A stretch of DNA of 35,996 nt from Burkholderia sp. SRS-W-2-2016. Its GTDB lineage: Bacteria > Pseudomonadota > Gammaproteobacteria > Burkholderiales > Burkholderiaceae. The position numbers and the translations under genes were made by a program. The notes under the pieces were generated by a model. It ran no database searches and was not told the origin of the DNA. It saw only the letters and a list, made by a program, of their open reading frames with translations. This document shows positions 1 to 7,859 of this stretch, in pieces. Within the stretch, counting starts at the first letter, position 1; every line of letters starts with the position of its first letter. The stretch covers positions 1 to 35,996 of the forward strand of contig NZ_MSDV01000061.1 in NCBI RefSeq assembly GCF_001931485.1, written 5' to 3'.

Positions 1-431
1 GGATGTGGGCCGGGCCCGGGCGGCGGTCCCGGCGGATGGGGGGCGGGGCCCGGACCAGGTCCAGGCCCAGGTCCGGGTCCGGGTCCAGGTCCAGGTCCAG
101 GTCCAGGCGCGGGACCACCGCCCGCCGGATGCGGTCCCGGCGGCGGCCCGCCACCGCCCTGATGCGGTCCGGGCTGCGGTCCGCCGCCCGCGTGCGGTTC
201 GAATTGGCCGCCCGCCGCGCCACCGTGAAACTGACCGCCGCCGCCCGGATGCGGTTGAAACTGACCACCCCCGCCCGGCGGCAGATGACCGCCGAAACCG
301 CCGCCCGCGCCGCCATGCGGCATCGGATGAATGCTGGTGCGCGCCATCCCGCGAAATGCCGGCACGGCCGGCGAGCCGAGCGCGAGACAGACCGCGAGAC
401 CGCCGGCCACGAATCTGCTGGCGCCGGTCAT
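1..431 (-). CDS. Gly/Pro-repeat secreted protein, partial (runs off window start)
   Basis: An open frame starts at the ATG at 431-429 and stays open to the window edge, so the C-terminus is missing (143 complete codons visible). Its ATG overlaps the stop of the upstream DUF2092 gene in an ATGA arrangement, which implies translational coupling. The first 25 or so residues look like a signal peptide (a hydrophobic GGLAVCLALG core followed by small residues). The mature part is low-complexity: Gly-rich segments with His and Gln (repeats around QFQPHPGGGG and QFHGG), then about ten Pro-Gly dipeptides, then more Pro/Gly/His. I do not recognise a catalytic domain. A secreted or surface protein is the simplest reading. 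The bias could also be coincidental in GC-rich DNA, but the coupled start and signal peptide argue for a real gene. Confidence 0.68.
   Translation of the reverse strand, partial: MTGASRFVAGGLAVCLALGSPAVPAFRGMARTSIHPMPHGGAGGGFGGHLPPGGGGQFQPHPGGGGQFHGGAAGGQFEPHAGGGPQPGPHQGGGGPPPGPHPAGGGPAPGPGPGPGPGPGPGPGPGPGPAPHPPGPPPGPGPH
52..117. repeat. Hexanucleotide tandem array encoding Pro-Gly repeats
   Basis: Eleven consecutive 6-bp units, most GGTCCA or GGTCCG with GGACCA, GGCCCA and GGCGCG variants, lie inside the Gly/Pro-rich gene. Read on the minus strand they encode alternating Pro and Gly. Because the unit is two codons, copy-number change would alter protein length without shifting the frame. 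Confidence 0.85.
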
Positions 432-1303
432 TGCGCCTCCTGCAGCGGCGCCGCGGTGGCCGGCTTCAGTTCGATCCGATGCGAGCCCGCCGGAGGCCGC
501 CAGTCGAACGTGCTCGCGGCGAACGAAGGATGCGTATTCCAGTGATAGGTCACGTCGTGCCGTGGACGGGACACCTGGGTCGTATCCGTGATGACCATCC
601 GGCAAGGCAGCGGGTGATCGCCTTGCTCGAGCCACAGTTCCCAATCGACGCCGCTCTGCTGATACGCATAGTGCGTGCACCAGCGCCGGTCGACCCGTTC
701 GAGACCGAGGGTTTGCGCCGAGGTCAGCGCGAGTTCGTCGAGCTTGCCGTTGCCCCAGTAGAACAGGTCCGCGAGCGGCGTATCGATGTTGTAGGTGGTC
801 GCGAGTTCGCGCACCAGCGCGTCGAGCGTGGCGGGCGCCGGATTGCGCGAGTAATAGCCTTCGCCCAGGTTGAAGATCGTGAAATCGCGCCCGTCGTAGA
901 CGATGCCGCGGTCCTTGCGGCTGCCGGTGACATCGGCGCGCATCCGGTTCGGACGCCGAACCTTCAGCACGGTGTGATGCAGGAAACTGGCGTTCTGGCC
1001 GTTGTCGAGCACCAGGTCGGTGGCCGAATCGGCGCGGACCTCGAACTGCGGCAGCGAGCGCAGATAGTCGCCCATGCCGGTCAGCGCATCGATCGCCGCC
1101 TGGTCTTTGGGGGCTGTCACGGGTGCGGGTGCGGGTGCCGCTGCCGCCGGCGCGGATGCAGCTGCCGGCGCGGCCGCGCCGCTTTGATCGGGCGGGGCCT
1201 GGGCGGCGACTTCGGCGGTGCCCGAATGTGTCGCACAACCAACGATCGTCGTGCCGATTGCGCACGCGAGACAAGACCGGACAGCGAGGCGTTTGAAGTC
1301 CAT
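428..1303 (-). CDS. DUF2092-family lipoprotein
   Basis: A 291-residue protein resembling the DUF2092 family of predicted periplasmic proteins (function unknown). The N-terminus MDFKRLAVRSCLACAIGTTIVGC gives a basic stretch, a hydrophobic core and a lipobox-like VGC, so lipidation near residue 23 is likely. An Ala/Pro-rich linker of about 40 residues precedes the folded domain, which begins near the AIDALTGMGDYLRSL segment. The C-terminal W-N-T-H-P-S-F and F-D-W-R-P-P segments fit the family. The ATG at 1303 is chosen. A GTG one codon upstream (1306) shares the same GAGGA ribosome binding site and is a possible alternative. It forms an operon with the Gly/Pro-repeat gene through a 4-bp stop/start overlap, suggesting the two products are made in fixed ratio. 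Confidence 0.82.
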   Translation of the reverse strand: MDFKRLAVRSCLACAIGTTIVGCATHSGTAEVAAQAPPDQSGAAAPAAASAPAAAAPAPAPVTAPKDQAAIDALTGMGDYLRSLPQFEVRADSATDLVLDNGQNASFLHHTVLKVRRPNRMRADVTGSRKDRGIVYDGRDFTIFNLGEGYYSRNPAPATLDALVRELATTYNIDTPLADLFYWGNGKLDELALTSAQTLGLERVDRRWCTHYAYQQSGVDWELWLEQGDHPLPCRMVITDTTQVSRPRHDVTYHWNTHPSFAASTFDWRPPAGSHRIELKPATAAPLQEAQ

Positions 1304-1381
1304 CACGAGGTCCTCGAAAACCTTCAGCGCGGAAAAGACCGCCGCTCGGCGTCAAGCACAGCTTCTGCGTCGGTTTAAAAA

Positions 1382-1410
1382 CCGATATTGCTTTTGCGTC
1401 CGCGTGTCAA
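1382..1410 (-). promoter_or_regulatory. Candidate sigma70 promoter for the DUF2092 operon
   Basis: On the minus strand a perfect TTGACA (1410-1405) is followed after 17 bases by TATCGG (1387-1382), about 80 bases before the DUF2092 start. A short inverted repeat CGGTTT-AA-AAACCG (1371-1384) overlaps the -10 and could be an operator. The -35 is strong and the -10 weak, so this is tentative. Confidence 0.4.
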
Positions 1411-1481
1411 TACGTCGAACACGGTGCGGCCGCGCGCGGTGAATCGCCTGGATTTTCGAGGATCTCGCTGCAACGGCAGCG

Positions 1482-2357
1482 TTAGCGCAGCACCACGGTG
1501 CGATCGCCGTTGATGAACACGCGCCGCTCGACGAACGCCTTGACCGCGCGCGCGAGCGTGATGCATTCGACATCGCGCCCGGTCGTCAGCAAACGCTCGG
1601 GGCTATACGAATGATCGACGCGTTCGACTTCCTGCTCGATGATCGGACCTTCGTCGAGATCGTCGGTGACGAAGTGCGCGGTCGCGCCGATCAGTTTGAC
1701 GCCGCGCGCATGGGCCTGGTGATACGGCTTCGCGCCTTTGAAGCCGGGCAGGAACGAATGGTGGATGTTGATCGCGCGGGCGGCGAGCGCGCGGCTCGTT
1801 TGCGCCGACAGGATCTGCATGTAGCGCGCGAGAATCAGCAGCTCCGCGCCGGAGTTATCGAACAGGTCGAGCAGTTGCGCTTCCTGCTGCGGTTTGGTGT
1901 CGGCGGTGATCGGCAGATGATGGAACGGCAGCCCGTGCTGCCGCGCGAGCGGTTCGAGATCGCGATGGTTCGAGCCGATGCCGACGATGTCCATCTTCAG
2001 TTCGCCCATCCGCCAGCGGAACAGCAGATCGGCCAGACAGTGTTCGAGCTTCGACACCATGATCATCACCTTCGGGCGGCTCGCGAGATCGTGGATCGCC
2101 CACGTCATCCGGAAGCGCTCGGCGATCGGCGCGAATTCCTGCTTCAGCGCGGCGACCTGCAACGCGTCGTCGCTGTCTACCCGATGAAACACGCAGCGCA
2201 CGAAAAAGCGCTCGCTGAGTTCGTCGTCGAACACGGTCAGTTCGTCGACGTAGCAATGATGACGGTCGAGAAAACCGACGACGGCGGCCACCTGGCCCGC
2301 CGCGCTCGGACACGCGACGGTGAGAACCAGTTGAGCGGGACGGGGAAGGGCGGACAT
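1482..2357 (-). CDS. purU: Formyltetrahydrofolate deformylase
   Basis: A 291-residue cytoplasmic enzyme that hydrolyses 10-formyltetrahydrofolate to formate and tetrahydrofolate, balancing one-carbon pools and supplying formate for purine synthesis. Residues about 8-85 form an ACT-type regulatory domain (TVACPSAAGQVAAVVGFL start). Residues about 95-280 form the formyltransferase-fold catalytic domain. The catalytic triad of this fold is visible as N197, H199 (in INIHHSFLPGFKGAKPY) and D235 (in HFVTDDLDEGPI), with the same N/H/D spacing as PurN. Length is typical of the family. The ATG at 2357 follows a GGAG ribosome binding site six bases upstream. It appears to be a single-gene unit; the flanking genes are on the same strand but separated by about 150-180 bases. 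Confidence 0.95.
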   Translation of the reverse strand: MSALPRPAQLVLTVACPSAAGQVAAVVGFLDRHHCYVDELTVFDDELSERFFVRCVFHRVDSDDALQVAALKQEFAPIAERFRMTWAIHDLASRPKVMIMVSKLEHCLADLLFRWRMGELKMDIVGIGSNHRDLEPLARQHGLPFHHLPITADTKPQQEAQLLDLFDNSGAELLILARYMQILSAQTSRALAARAINIHHSFLPGFKGAKPYHQAHARGVKLIGATAHFVTDDLDEGPIIEQEVERVDHSYSPERLLTTGRDVECITLARAVKAFVERRVFINGDRTVVLR

Positions 2358-2504
2358 GGTGTCTCCACAGGGTCGATAACGCCGCGCCGCGGGGCACGGC
2401 GCGCTTTATCGCAGTAGAGCAAAACGCTCGATCGCGCGGCTAGAAGCTAACCGCCATCGCGCTGGAACGGGAACGCCAGACGCGGATTGGCCGCCGCGTG
2501 CGGC

Positions 2505-3488
2505 TTACGCCGGTTCGGAATCCGTATCGGCAACGGAGGCGTCCGGCGCGTCCGTTGCGTTCGCCGGGTCCATTCCATCCGGCCCGTCCGCCGCGAGCCG
2601 GCGCTTGAGCGCGTCGATCAGCGCGCGCACTTTCGCGGGCGGATGGCTGGTCGGCGGAAACACCGCCTGGATGCTCGCCGGCGCGGTCGACCAGTCGGGC
2701 AGCAGCCGGATCAAGCGGCCGGCCGCGACGTCGTCCGCGATCGAGAAGTCGGTCAGCAGACCGATGCCGCCGCCGGCGAGCGTCGCCGCGCGGCACGCAT
2801 CGGCGGTGTTGAGCAGCAGCGCGGCCGCGCAGCGCACGCTGGCGGTGTCGCCGTTCACATGCCGCAAATCGAGCGTCAACGGCTTCGGCAACACCGACAG
2901 CGCGCAGTACGGCAACGCCGCCAGCTCGTCCACCGTGCGCGGCAGTCCGGCGCTCTGCACGAACTCGGGACTCGCGACCGGCCACTTGACGAAGCTGCCG
3001 AGCTTCACCGCCCGATAGTTGGAATCGGCGAGACGGCCGAGCCGGATCGCGACGTCGATGCCGTCGGCGATCAGATCGACGTAGCGGTCGCTGATCAGCA
3101 GTTCGACCTCGAGCCGCGGATGCAGACGGCGCAAGTCGACCAGCGCCGGCGCGACCACCCGCGCGCCGTAATCGTTCGGCGCGCTGACGCGCAGCGTGCC
3201 GCGCAATGGCGCGGTGTCGCCGCCGAGCGCGTTCAGCGCGTCTTCGGCCGTGCTGAGGATCTTCACGCTCGCGTCGTAGAACGCGCGGCCGGCCTCGGTC
3301 ACGCCGAGCCGCCGCGTGGTGCGCACCAGCAGGCTCGCGCCGACCTCCGCTTCGAGCCGCTGCATGTGGGTGCTGACCATCGTCTTCGCGAGGCCGAGCC
3401 GCGTGGCCGCGGCGCTCAGCGAACCCGCGTCGATCACCGCGACGAAGATCGCGAGGCGGTTCAGATTGACGTTGCGCACATCGGCCAT
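2505..3488 (-). CDS. LysR-family transcriptional regulator
   Basis: A 327-residue LysR-type regulator. The N-terminal winged helix-turn-helix spans about residues 8-65 (LNRLAIFVAVIDAGSLSAAATRLGLAKTMVSTHMQRLE, here only to locate it), and a type-2 periplasmic-binding effector domain follows from about residue 90 to 295. It is of the subgroup with the R-T-T-R-R-L-G-V-T-E-A-G recognition wing. The tail after about residue 300 is low-complexity Asp/Ala-rich. It is transcribed away from the glutathione S-transferase/PNPOx-like pair across a 133-bp gap, the usual LysR arrangement, so it probably controls that pair and itself. The effector cannot be predicted from sequence. Confidence 0.92.
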   Translation of the reverse strand: MADVRNVNLNRLAIFVAVIDAGSLSAAATRLGLAKTMVSTHMQRLEAEVGASLLVRTTRRLGVTEAGRAFYDASVKILSTAEDALNALGGDTAPLRGTLRVSAPNDYGARVVAPALVDLRRLHPRLEVELLISDRYVDLIADGIDVAIRLGRLADSNYRAVKLGSFVKWPVASPEFVQSAGLPRTVDELAALPYCALSVLPKPLTLDLRHVNGDTASVRCAAALLLNTADACRAATLAGGGIGLLTDFSIADDVAAGRLIRLLPDWSTAPASIQAVFPPTSHPPAKVRALIDALKRRLAADGPDGMDPANATDAPDASVADTDSEPA

Positions 3489-3520
3489 GATCGATTGTCC
3501 ATCTTCGCTTCACTATGTTT

Positions 3521-3534
3521 CCCGGATTATCGGG
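3521..3534. promoter_or_regulatory. Candidate LysR operator between divergent genes
   Basis: An inverted repeat CCCG-GATTAT-CGGG sits in the 133-bp space between the LysR gene and the glutathione S-transferase, 33 bases before the LysR start. Its size and location fit a LysR recognition half-site pair, but it is short and unproven. Confidence 0.3.
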
Positions 3535-3621
3535 CTTCCGCACACGCGTGCCTATGCCTATGCTCGCGGTAACGCTTCAGCGTCTTTCACAGGGTCTTTC
3601 TCTTTCAATCCGGAGTCCGCC

Positions 3622-4263
3622 ATGCCCGCTGCCAAACCCGCCCAACCGATCAGGCTGTACACCACGCTGCTGTCCGGCCACGGTCATCGCGTGAAGCTGT
3701 TCCTGACGCTGCTCGATCTGCCGTTCGAAGTGGTCGAGCTGAACATGAAGGCCGGCGAGAATCGCACGCCCGAGTACCTCGCGTTAAATCCGTTCGGTCA
3801 GGTGCCGACGATCCAGGACGGCGATTTCACGCTGTTCGATTCGAACGCGATTCTGGTCTATCTGGCGCGCCGTTACGGCGAGCCGTCGTGGCTGCCGGAC
3901 GATCCGGCCGGCGCCGCCGCGGTGCAGCGCTGGCTGTCGCTCGCGGCCGGCCAGATCGCGTATGGGCCGTGCGCGGCGCGGCTCGTGACAGTGTTCGGCG
4001 CGCCGCTCGATCACGAGCATGCGAAGAAGATCGCGGTCAAGCTGTTCGACGTGATCGACCGGGAACTGGCCGGCAAGCCGTTCGTGGCCGGCGCGCAGGT
4101 GACGATCGCCGACATCGCCGCGCACACCTACATTGCGCACGCGCCGGAGGGCGGGGTGTCGCTGGAGCCGTATCCGCATATCCGCGCGTGGTTGCGCCGG
4201 GTCGAGGCGTTGCCGCGTTTTGTGGCGATGCCGTCGACGAAGGCGGGCCTGCTCGCCGCGTAA
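3622..4263 (+). CDS. Glutathione S-transferase family protein
   Basis: A 213-residue cytosolic protein with a thioredoxin-fold N-terminal domain (about residues 8-85) and an all-helical C-terminal domain (about 95-205). The glutathione-binding features are present: a Leu-Ser-Gly-His-Gly loop after the first strand, N-P-F-G-Q-V-P with the cis-proline near residue 60, and the D-S-N-A-I-L-V-Y-L-A helix start where Asp/Ser bind the gamma-glutamyl group. The C-terminal A-D-I-A-A-H-T motif is the N-capping box of GSTs. The ATG at 3622 is used because GGAG lies about eight bases upstream; the longer upstream frame has no initiation signals. It is followed after 42 bp by the PNPOx-like gene, and the two are probably co-transcribed. 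The substrate is unknown. Confidence 0.92.
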   Translation: MPAAKPAQPIRLYTTLLSGHGHRVKLFLTLLDLPFEVVELNMKAGENRTPEYLALNPFGQVPTIQDGDFTLFDSNAILVYLARRYGEPSWLPDDPAGAAAVQRWLSLAAGQIAYGPCAARLVTVFGAPLDHEHAKKIAVKLFDVIDRELAGKPFVAGAQVTIADIAAHTYIAHAPEGGVSLEPYPHIRAWLRRVEALPRFVAMPSTKAGLLAA

Positions 4264-4305
4264 TTGCATCGAACAGCTTTGCCGCCGTTGCATAGGAGTC
4301 CAATC

Positions 4306-5289
4306 ATGTCCGAGTTCGTGCCGCTGGATGGCTGGGGAGCCGACGCATCGCCGTTTCATGCCGGCGAGCTGCTCGCGCAGGAGCGCGCGGGCGTGCGCAG
4401 CGTTGCCGAGGCGAGCGGGCGTCGCGGGATTCGCCGCTTCATGCCGACGCAGCATCGCGAGTTCTTCACCGCGCAGCCGTTTATCGTGCTCGGCGGCGTC
4501 GACGCGCACGGCCAGCCGTGGGCGACGCTGCGGGCGGCGAAGCCGGGGTTCATCGCGTCGCCGGATGAAAAGACGCTGCGCATCGACGGCGGCGAGTTGG
4601 CCGGCGATCCGCTCGCCGGCCACTGGCGCGACGGCGCGCTGCTCGGCGCGCTCGGGATCGAGCCGCGCACCCGGCGGCGCAATCGCGTGAACGGTATCGT
4701 CAGGCCGGCGCAACGCGGCAGCCTGCAAATCGAAGTGATGCAGAGCTTCGGCAATTGCCCGAAATACATCCAGAGCCGCACGCCGGTGTTTGTCGAGCGG
4801 GACGCGGCCGGGCAGCGCGCCCCGGCGGAAATCGCCACACGGTTGAGCGACGCCGACCGCGCGCTGCTGGCGCGCGCCGACACGTTCTTTATTGCCAGCG
4901 CGAATCTGAGCGACGCGGCGCAACTGGCGCGCGGCGTCGACGTATCGCATCGCGGCGGCGCACCGGGCTTCGTGCGCGTCGACGACGCCAACACGCTGAC
5001 CACGCCCGACTACAGCGGCAACCGTTTCTTCAACACGATCGGCAACCTCGTGCACGATCCGCGCGCCGGTCTGCTGTTCATCGACTTCGCGAGCGGCGAC
5101 CTGCTGTATCTGGCGGTGTGGGCGGAAATCGTCTGGGACGGCGACGAACTGGCCGCGTTCGCGGGCGCGCAGCGGCTGGTGCGCTTTCATGTGAGCGAAG
5201 TGCGGCGCAGCCGCGGCGTGCTGCCGTTCGAGTGGTCGGAAGCGGAACTGGCGCCGCAGTTTCAGCCGAAGCCGCGGGCCAGCGCGTAA
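4306..5289 (+). CDS. PNPOx-like FMN-binding family protein
   Basis: A 327-residue protein of the pyridoxamine 5'-phosphate oxidase-like split-barrel fold, in the longer subgroup often found beside GST genes. The N-terminal half carries R-R-F-M-P-T-Q-H-R-E-F-F and an A-T-L-R-A beta-strand motif. The C-terminal half has the characteristic D-V-S-H-R-G-G-A-P-G-F-V-R segment followed by P-D-Y-S-G-N-R-F-F-N-T-I-G-N-L, the expected flavin phosphate-binding region. The ATG at 4306 has AGGAG seven bases upstream. It is probably co-transcribed with the GST (42-bp gap) and controlled by the divergent LysR regulator. The redox substrate is not predictable; the name should not be read as vitamin B6 biosynthesis. 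Confidence 0.87.
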   Translation: MSEFVPLDGWGADASPFHAGELLAQERAGVRSVAEASGRRGIRRFMPTQHREFFTAQPFIVLGGVDAHGQPWATLRAAKPGFIASPDEKTLRIDGGELAGDPLAGHWRDGALLGALGIEPRTRRRNRVNGIVRPAQRGSLQIEVMQSFGNCPKYIQSRTPVFVERDAAGQRAPAEIATRLSDADRALLARADTFFIASANLSDAAQLARGVDVSHRGGAPGFVRVDDANTLTTPDYSGNRFFNTIGNLVHDPRAGLLFIDFASGDLLYLAVWAEIVWDGDELAAFAGAQRLVRFHVSEVRRSRGVLPFEWSEAELAPQFQPKPRASA

Positions 5290-5308
5290 AGCACGTAAAG
5301 CACGTAAA
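5282..5308. repeat. 9-bp tandem repeat over a stop codon (x3)
   Basis: Three units, GCGCGTAAA then GCACGTAAA twice, begin over the stop codon of the PNPOx-like gene. Because nine is a multiple of three, each copy adds another TAA in the same frame, giving three in-frame stops in tandem. It looks like a replication-slippage duplication. Confidence 0.85.
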
Positions 5309-5355
5309 GCGCGGCGTGTGCGGCGTGCGCGATTCAGCCCGGCCGTCGCGCCGCG

Positions 5356-5760
5356 TCACTGCCCATGGCGGCCGAGCCGGTGCGACACGCCCAGACGCGT
5401 CGCCAGCTGCCACACATATACTCGGGAATACGAAATACCGAACTGACGCCTGATCAGTTCGCGCACGCGCGTATTGCTCCAGCCGTCGGCGTCGAAGCCG
5501 TGCTCGCGCGGCGAGCCTTTCAACGCATCCGCAATCCAGTTCAGGTCGGCCGCCGCCAGCGCGGAATGACGGCCGCCGACGCTGATGCTTCTGAGCGCGT
5601 CCAGCCCGCCCTGTTCGAGCAGCCGCCGATACCGCTCGACCGTGGCCTTCGACATCCCCATCTCGCTGGCGATCTGCGCGGCCGGCACGCCGTCGAGCAG
5701 CTTCTGTCCGGCCGCGACGCGCCGTGCGATGGTGGGCAAATCGTCATTCGATCGGGCCAT
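5356..5760 (-). CDS. Orphan helix-turn-helix protein (IS630-transposase-like DNA-binding region)
   Basis: A 134-residue protein consisting only of two predicted DNA-binding segments. Residues about 8-55 form a homeodomain-like HTH (VAAGQKLLDGVPAAQIASEM, then A-T-V-E-R-Y-R-R-L). A linker G-G-L-D-A-L-R follows, then a winged-HTH-like segment at about 65-130 (W-S-N-T-R-V-R-E-L-I-R-R-Q-F-G-I-S-Y-S). This is the layout of the N-terminal half of IS630-family transposases. The DDE catalytic domain is absent and no terminal inverted repeats are visible nearby. The ATG at 5760 has GGAG about eight bases upstream. It could be a domesticated regulator or a transposase remnant; the clean ORF and good ribosome binding site favour an expressed regulator. 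It is separated by 475 bp from the divergent outer-membrane protein gene. Confidence 0.75.
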   Translation of the reverse strand: MARSNDDLPTIARRVAAGQKLLDGVPAAQIASEMGMSKATVERYRRLLEQGGLDALRSISVGGRHSALAAADLNWIADALKGSPREHGFDADGWSNTRVRELIRRQFGISYSRVYVWQLATRLGVSHRLGRHGQ

Positions 5761-6235
5761 CGCAGAACTCCATGGTTGGGTTCGCGCACCGGAAAACAGG
5801 TAATTACAACCGTGAGCGGCAACACGCCGCATAACTTACAGATAATCGAAAAATAACGGTTTGTGTCCGGGCAAATGAAAAATCAATCGGGCTTTTAGTT
5901 TCATAGACGACAGCCAATTAGTTCATAAATCAATGCCAATGCCAGCGTTCCTTTCTGGAATCTTAAAAATCCTCTTGCAGTCGGATTTAACGTTTGCTAA
6001 CCTCAGTTCGTTGATTTAAACAGTTGTCACATTCCGCTCGCCGCGAACGCCCCGGTATCGTCGATACTCCCGGTTCGCAAGGCCTGCTTGAGCCCGACGT
6101 TTTTCGCGTTGGGCGGTATCTGCCTGTTTCGCCTCGTTTTAAAGCGTGGATTTCTGATTTGCGAATGTTTTCTTGAATGCATTTTTCGATGCGGGGCGTC
6201 GTATTGCCGCTCGATTTGCAAAAAAGGTGCGAAAC
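5761..6235. other. AT-rich divergent intergenic region
   Basis: This region separates the orphan HTH gene (minus) from the outer-membrane protein gene (plus), and is clearly richer in A/T than its surroundings. I see no convincing gene. It holds a weak promoter-like pair on the plus strand (TTGCAG at 5975-5980, 17-base spacer, TAACCT at 5998-6003) and a perfect palindrome GTATCG-T-CGATAC (6055-6067). That palindrome could be a regulator site for the downstream gene. The unusual length suggests regulated expression or a long 5' leader. Confidence 0.4.
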
Positions 6236-7276
6236 ATGGCAAAGCATTTTCCAATGCCTTTCCTGTCGGGATTATCGGCGATCCGCGTATTCGTCCGGCA
6301 TCGCGGAGGGAATACGCGTCGGATTAACCATTCGCTTAATGTGGCGTTCGCCGCCTGCGCGTTGACGCTGCTCGGCAGCGGCGAAGCCGGCGCGACCGAG
6401 GGCGCGCTCGGGCGGCCGGTAGCCGGCACCGGCGTGCTGTCGGGCGCCGGCATCGTGCCGCCCGAACCGATGACGATCGTCAGCCTCCAGCAGCTTTATA
6501 TCGACGGCTCGATCGGCGCGAGCCGGCAGGTGCCGGTGGCCGGCAAAACGTCGCTCGGTATCGACGCGCAGGTGGCGTTCACGCTCGCTTCGGTGCTGCG
6601 GGTATGGGGCGGGGCGGGCGGCTGGGATTTCGCATCGGGGATCACGCTGCCGTACGTGTGGACCCAGGTGACCGGCACCTTCTCGGCCGGCGCGTTCACG
6701 CGTTCGAGCGGCGACCGCGCGTCGAATCTGTTCGATATGTACTTCACGCCGGTGCTCGCCGGTTATCACTTTTCGCAGACCGATCACCTCGCGTTGAGCT
6801 TCAATTTCTGGGCGCCGACCGGGCAGTACGATCCGAATGCGCTTGCCAATCCGAGTCTGAACAACTGGACCTTCGTGCCGCAAGCCGCGTACACGAAGAT
6901 CGTGCCGAAGTACAACCTCGAATTCGACGTGACGCTGGGGCTGCAGTTTTACACCCGCAACAACGCGACCGATTACCAGAACGCGCCGTTGTTGACGCTC
7001 GATGCGATGGCGCTGAAGAAGTTCGCCAATGGCGTCGGCGTCGGCCTCGTGATGGGCACGGTGCAGCAGCTCGGCCACGATTCGGGGCCGCTCGCCGATC
7101 GTCTCGACGGCTTTGTCGGCCACGATTTCGCGCTCGGCCCGATCGTCACTTACGACACCAAGGTGAACGGCAAGCATCCGGTGTCGGCGAGTCTGCGCTG
7201 GGTGCCGAGCATCACCAGCACCAATCGCCTGAAGAGCACCGCCAGTTTCCAGGCGACGGCCACCCTGGCGTTCTGA
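6236..7276 (+). CDS. Outer-membrane protein, MetA-pathway-of-phenol-degradation (SphA-like) family
   Basis: A 346-residue predicted outer-membrane beta-barrel of the SphA/phenol MetA-pathway family, proteins found in operons for uptake or breakdown of aromatic and other hydrophobic compounds. Near the N-terminus, residues about 35-55 form a hydrophobic stretch (V-A-F-A-A-C-A-L-T-L-L) ending in small residues, consistent with an extended signal peptide cleaved before T-E-G-A-L-G. The remainder shows alternating amphipathic strands rich in aromatics (I-T-L-P-Y-V-W-T, L-S-F-N-F-W-A-P-T-G-Q-Y, Y-N-L-E-F-D-V-T-L-G-L-Q-F-Y) and the chain ends in phenylalanine, typical for Bam-dependent insertion. 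The ATG at 6236 is chosen for AAGGTG about eight bases upstream. No catabolic genes lie beside it, so its ligand is unknown. It is followed after 45 bp by a small gene on the same strand. Confidence 0.8.
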   Translation: MAKHFPMPFLSGLSAIRVFVRHRGGNTRRINHSLNVAFAACALTLLGSGEAGATEGALGRPVAGTGVLSGAGIVPPEPMTIVSLQQLYIDGSIGASRQVPVAGKTSLGIDAQVAFTLASVLRVWGGAGGWDFASGITLPYVWTQVTGTFSAGAFTRSSGDRASNLFDMYFTPVLAGYHFSQTDHLALSFNFWAPTGQYDPNALANPSLNNWTFVPQAAYTKIVPKYNLEFDVTLGLQFYTRNNATDYQNAPLLTLDAMALKKFANGVGVGLVMGTVQQLGHDSGPLADRLDGFVGHDFALGPIVTYDTKVNGKHPVSASLRWVPSITSTNRLKSTASFQATATLAF

Positions 7277-7321
7277 GTTGACGTCCGATCGACACCGCGA
7301 TTGCACGGTAAGGATAACGAC

Positions 7322-7771
7322 ATGACTACGGACAGGACCGCGGATATCGCCGCCATGCTGTTACGCGCCGCGCGGCGCCGCAAGCTCGTGCGCTATACGG
7401 AACTGCATGCGCTGTTCGGCCGGACCGAGCCGTTGCAGAGCCGTTACCGGGCGCTGGACGAAGCCGCGCGCCTGCTGAGCGACTGCGCGACGCTCGACTA
7501 CGGCTGCCTGATGAGCCTCGATAACGGGCTGCCCGGCGACGACTTTTTCAACCGCTTCCGGCGCGCGCGGCCGCGCGAATACGAAAAGATCATGGGCTTC
7601 GCGTCGGCCGGCCGCTCGCCGATCAAGAAGCGGCTGATTGCCGACGCCGAACGCGCGCGGGTGTTCGAACATGCGTCGCAAACGGCGGCAAGCGGCGACG
7701 CGGGCGAATGGAACGATGTGAAGGCCCAGTCGCGCGAGCGCCGCGCGGGCGTGGTTACCGCGCTCGAATAA
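7322..7771 (+). CDS. Hypothetical protein (149 aa)
   Basis: I do not recognise this protein with confidence. It is 149 residues, basic, with no signal peptide or membrane segment, so probably cytoplasmic. Residues about 8-60 look helical (A-D-I-A-A-M-L-L-R-A-A-R-R-R-K-L-V-R-Y-T-E-L-H-A-L-F), resembling a small helix-turn-helix of the kind followed by L-D-N-G-L-P-G-D-D-F-F in some uncharacterised DNA-associated proteins. That resemblance is from memory and weak. The ATG at 7322 has AAGGA about nine bases upstream. Base composition matches the neighbours. It lies 45 bp after the outer-membrane protein gene on the same strand and could be co-transcribed. Confidence 0.72.
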   Translation: MTTDRTADIAAMLLRAARRRKLVRYTELHALFGRTEPLQSRYRALDEAARLLSDCATLDYGCLMSLDNGLPGDDFFNRFRRARPREYEKIMGFASAGRSPIKKRLIADAERARVFEHASQTAASGDAGEWNDVKAQSRERRAGVVTALE

Positions 7772-7786
7772 GGCCGGCATGGAGCG

Positions 7787-7830
7787 GCAATAGAACTGCG
7801 ATAGAACCGAGATAGAACTGGAATAGCGCA
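7787..7830. repeat. 11-bp intergenic tandem repeat (x4)
   Basis: Four 11-bp units (GCAATAGAACT, GCGATAGAACC, GAGATAGAACT, GGAATAGCGCA) lie between the convergent ends of the 149-residue hypothetical gene and the MFS/spermidine-synthase-like gene. The period is close to one helical turn. A short AGCGG-TC-CCGCT hairpin (7831-7842) follows immediately. Confidence 0.8.
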
Positions 7831-7859
7831 AGCGGTCCCGCTACTCATCCGCGTTCCCG

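Noticed and set aside
4306..5289. Calling the flavoprotein pdxH
   Set aside because: It belongs to the broad PNPOx-like fold but is longer and linked to a GST; nothing ties it to vitamin B6 synthesis.
5356..6235. A complete insertion sequence around the orphan HTH gene
   Set aside because: No DDE domain, no terminal inverted repeats and no target-site duplication could be seen.
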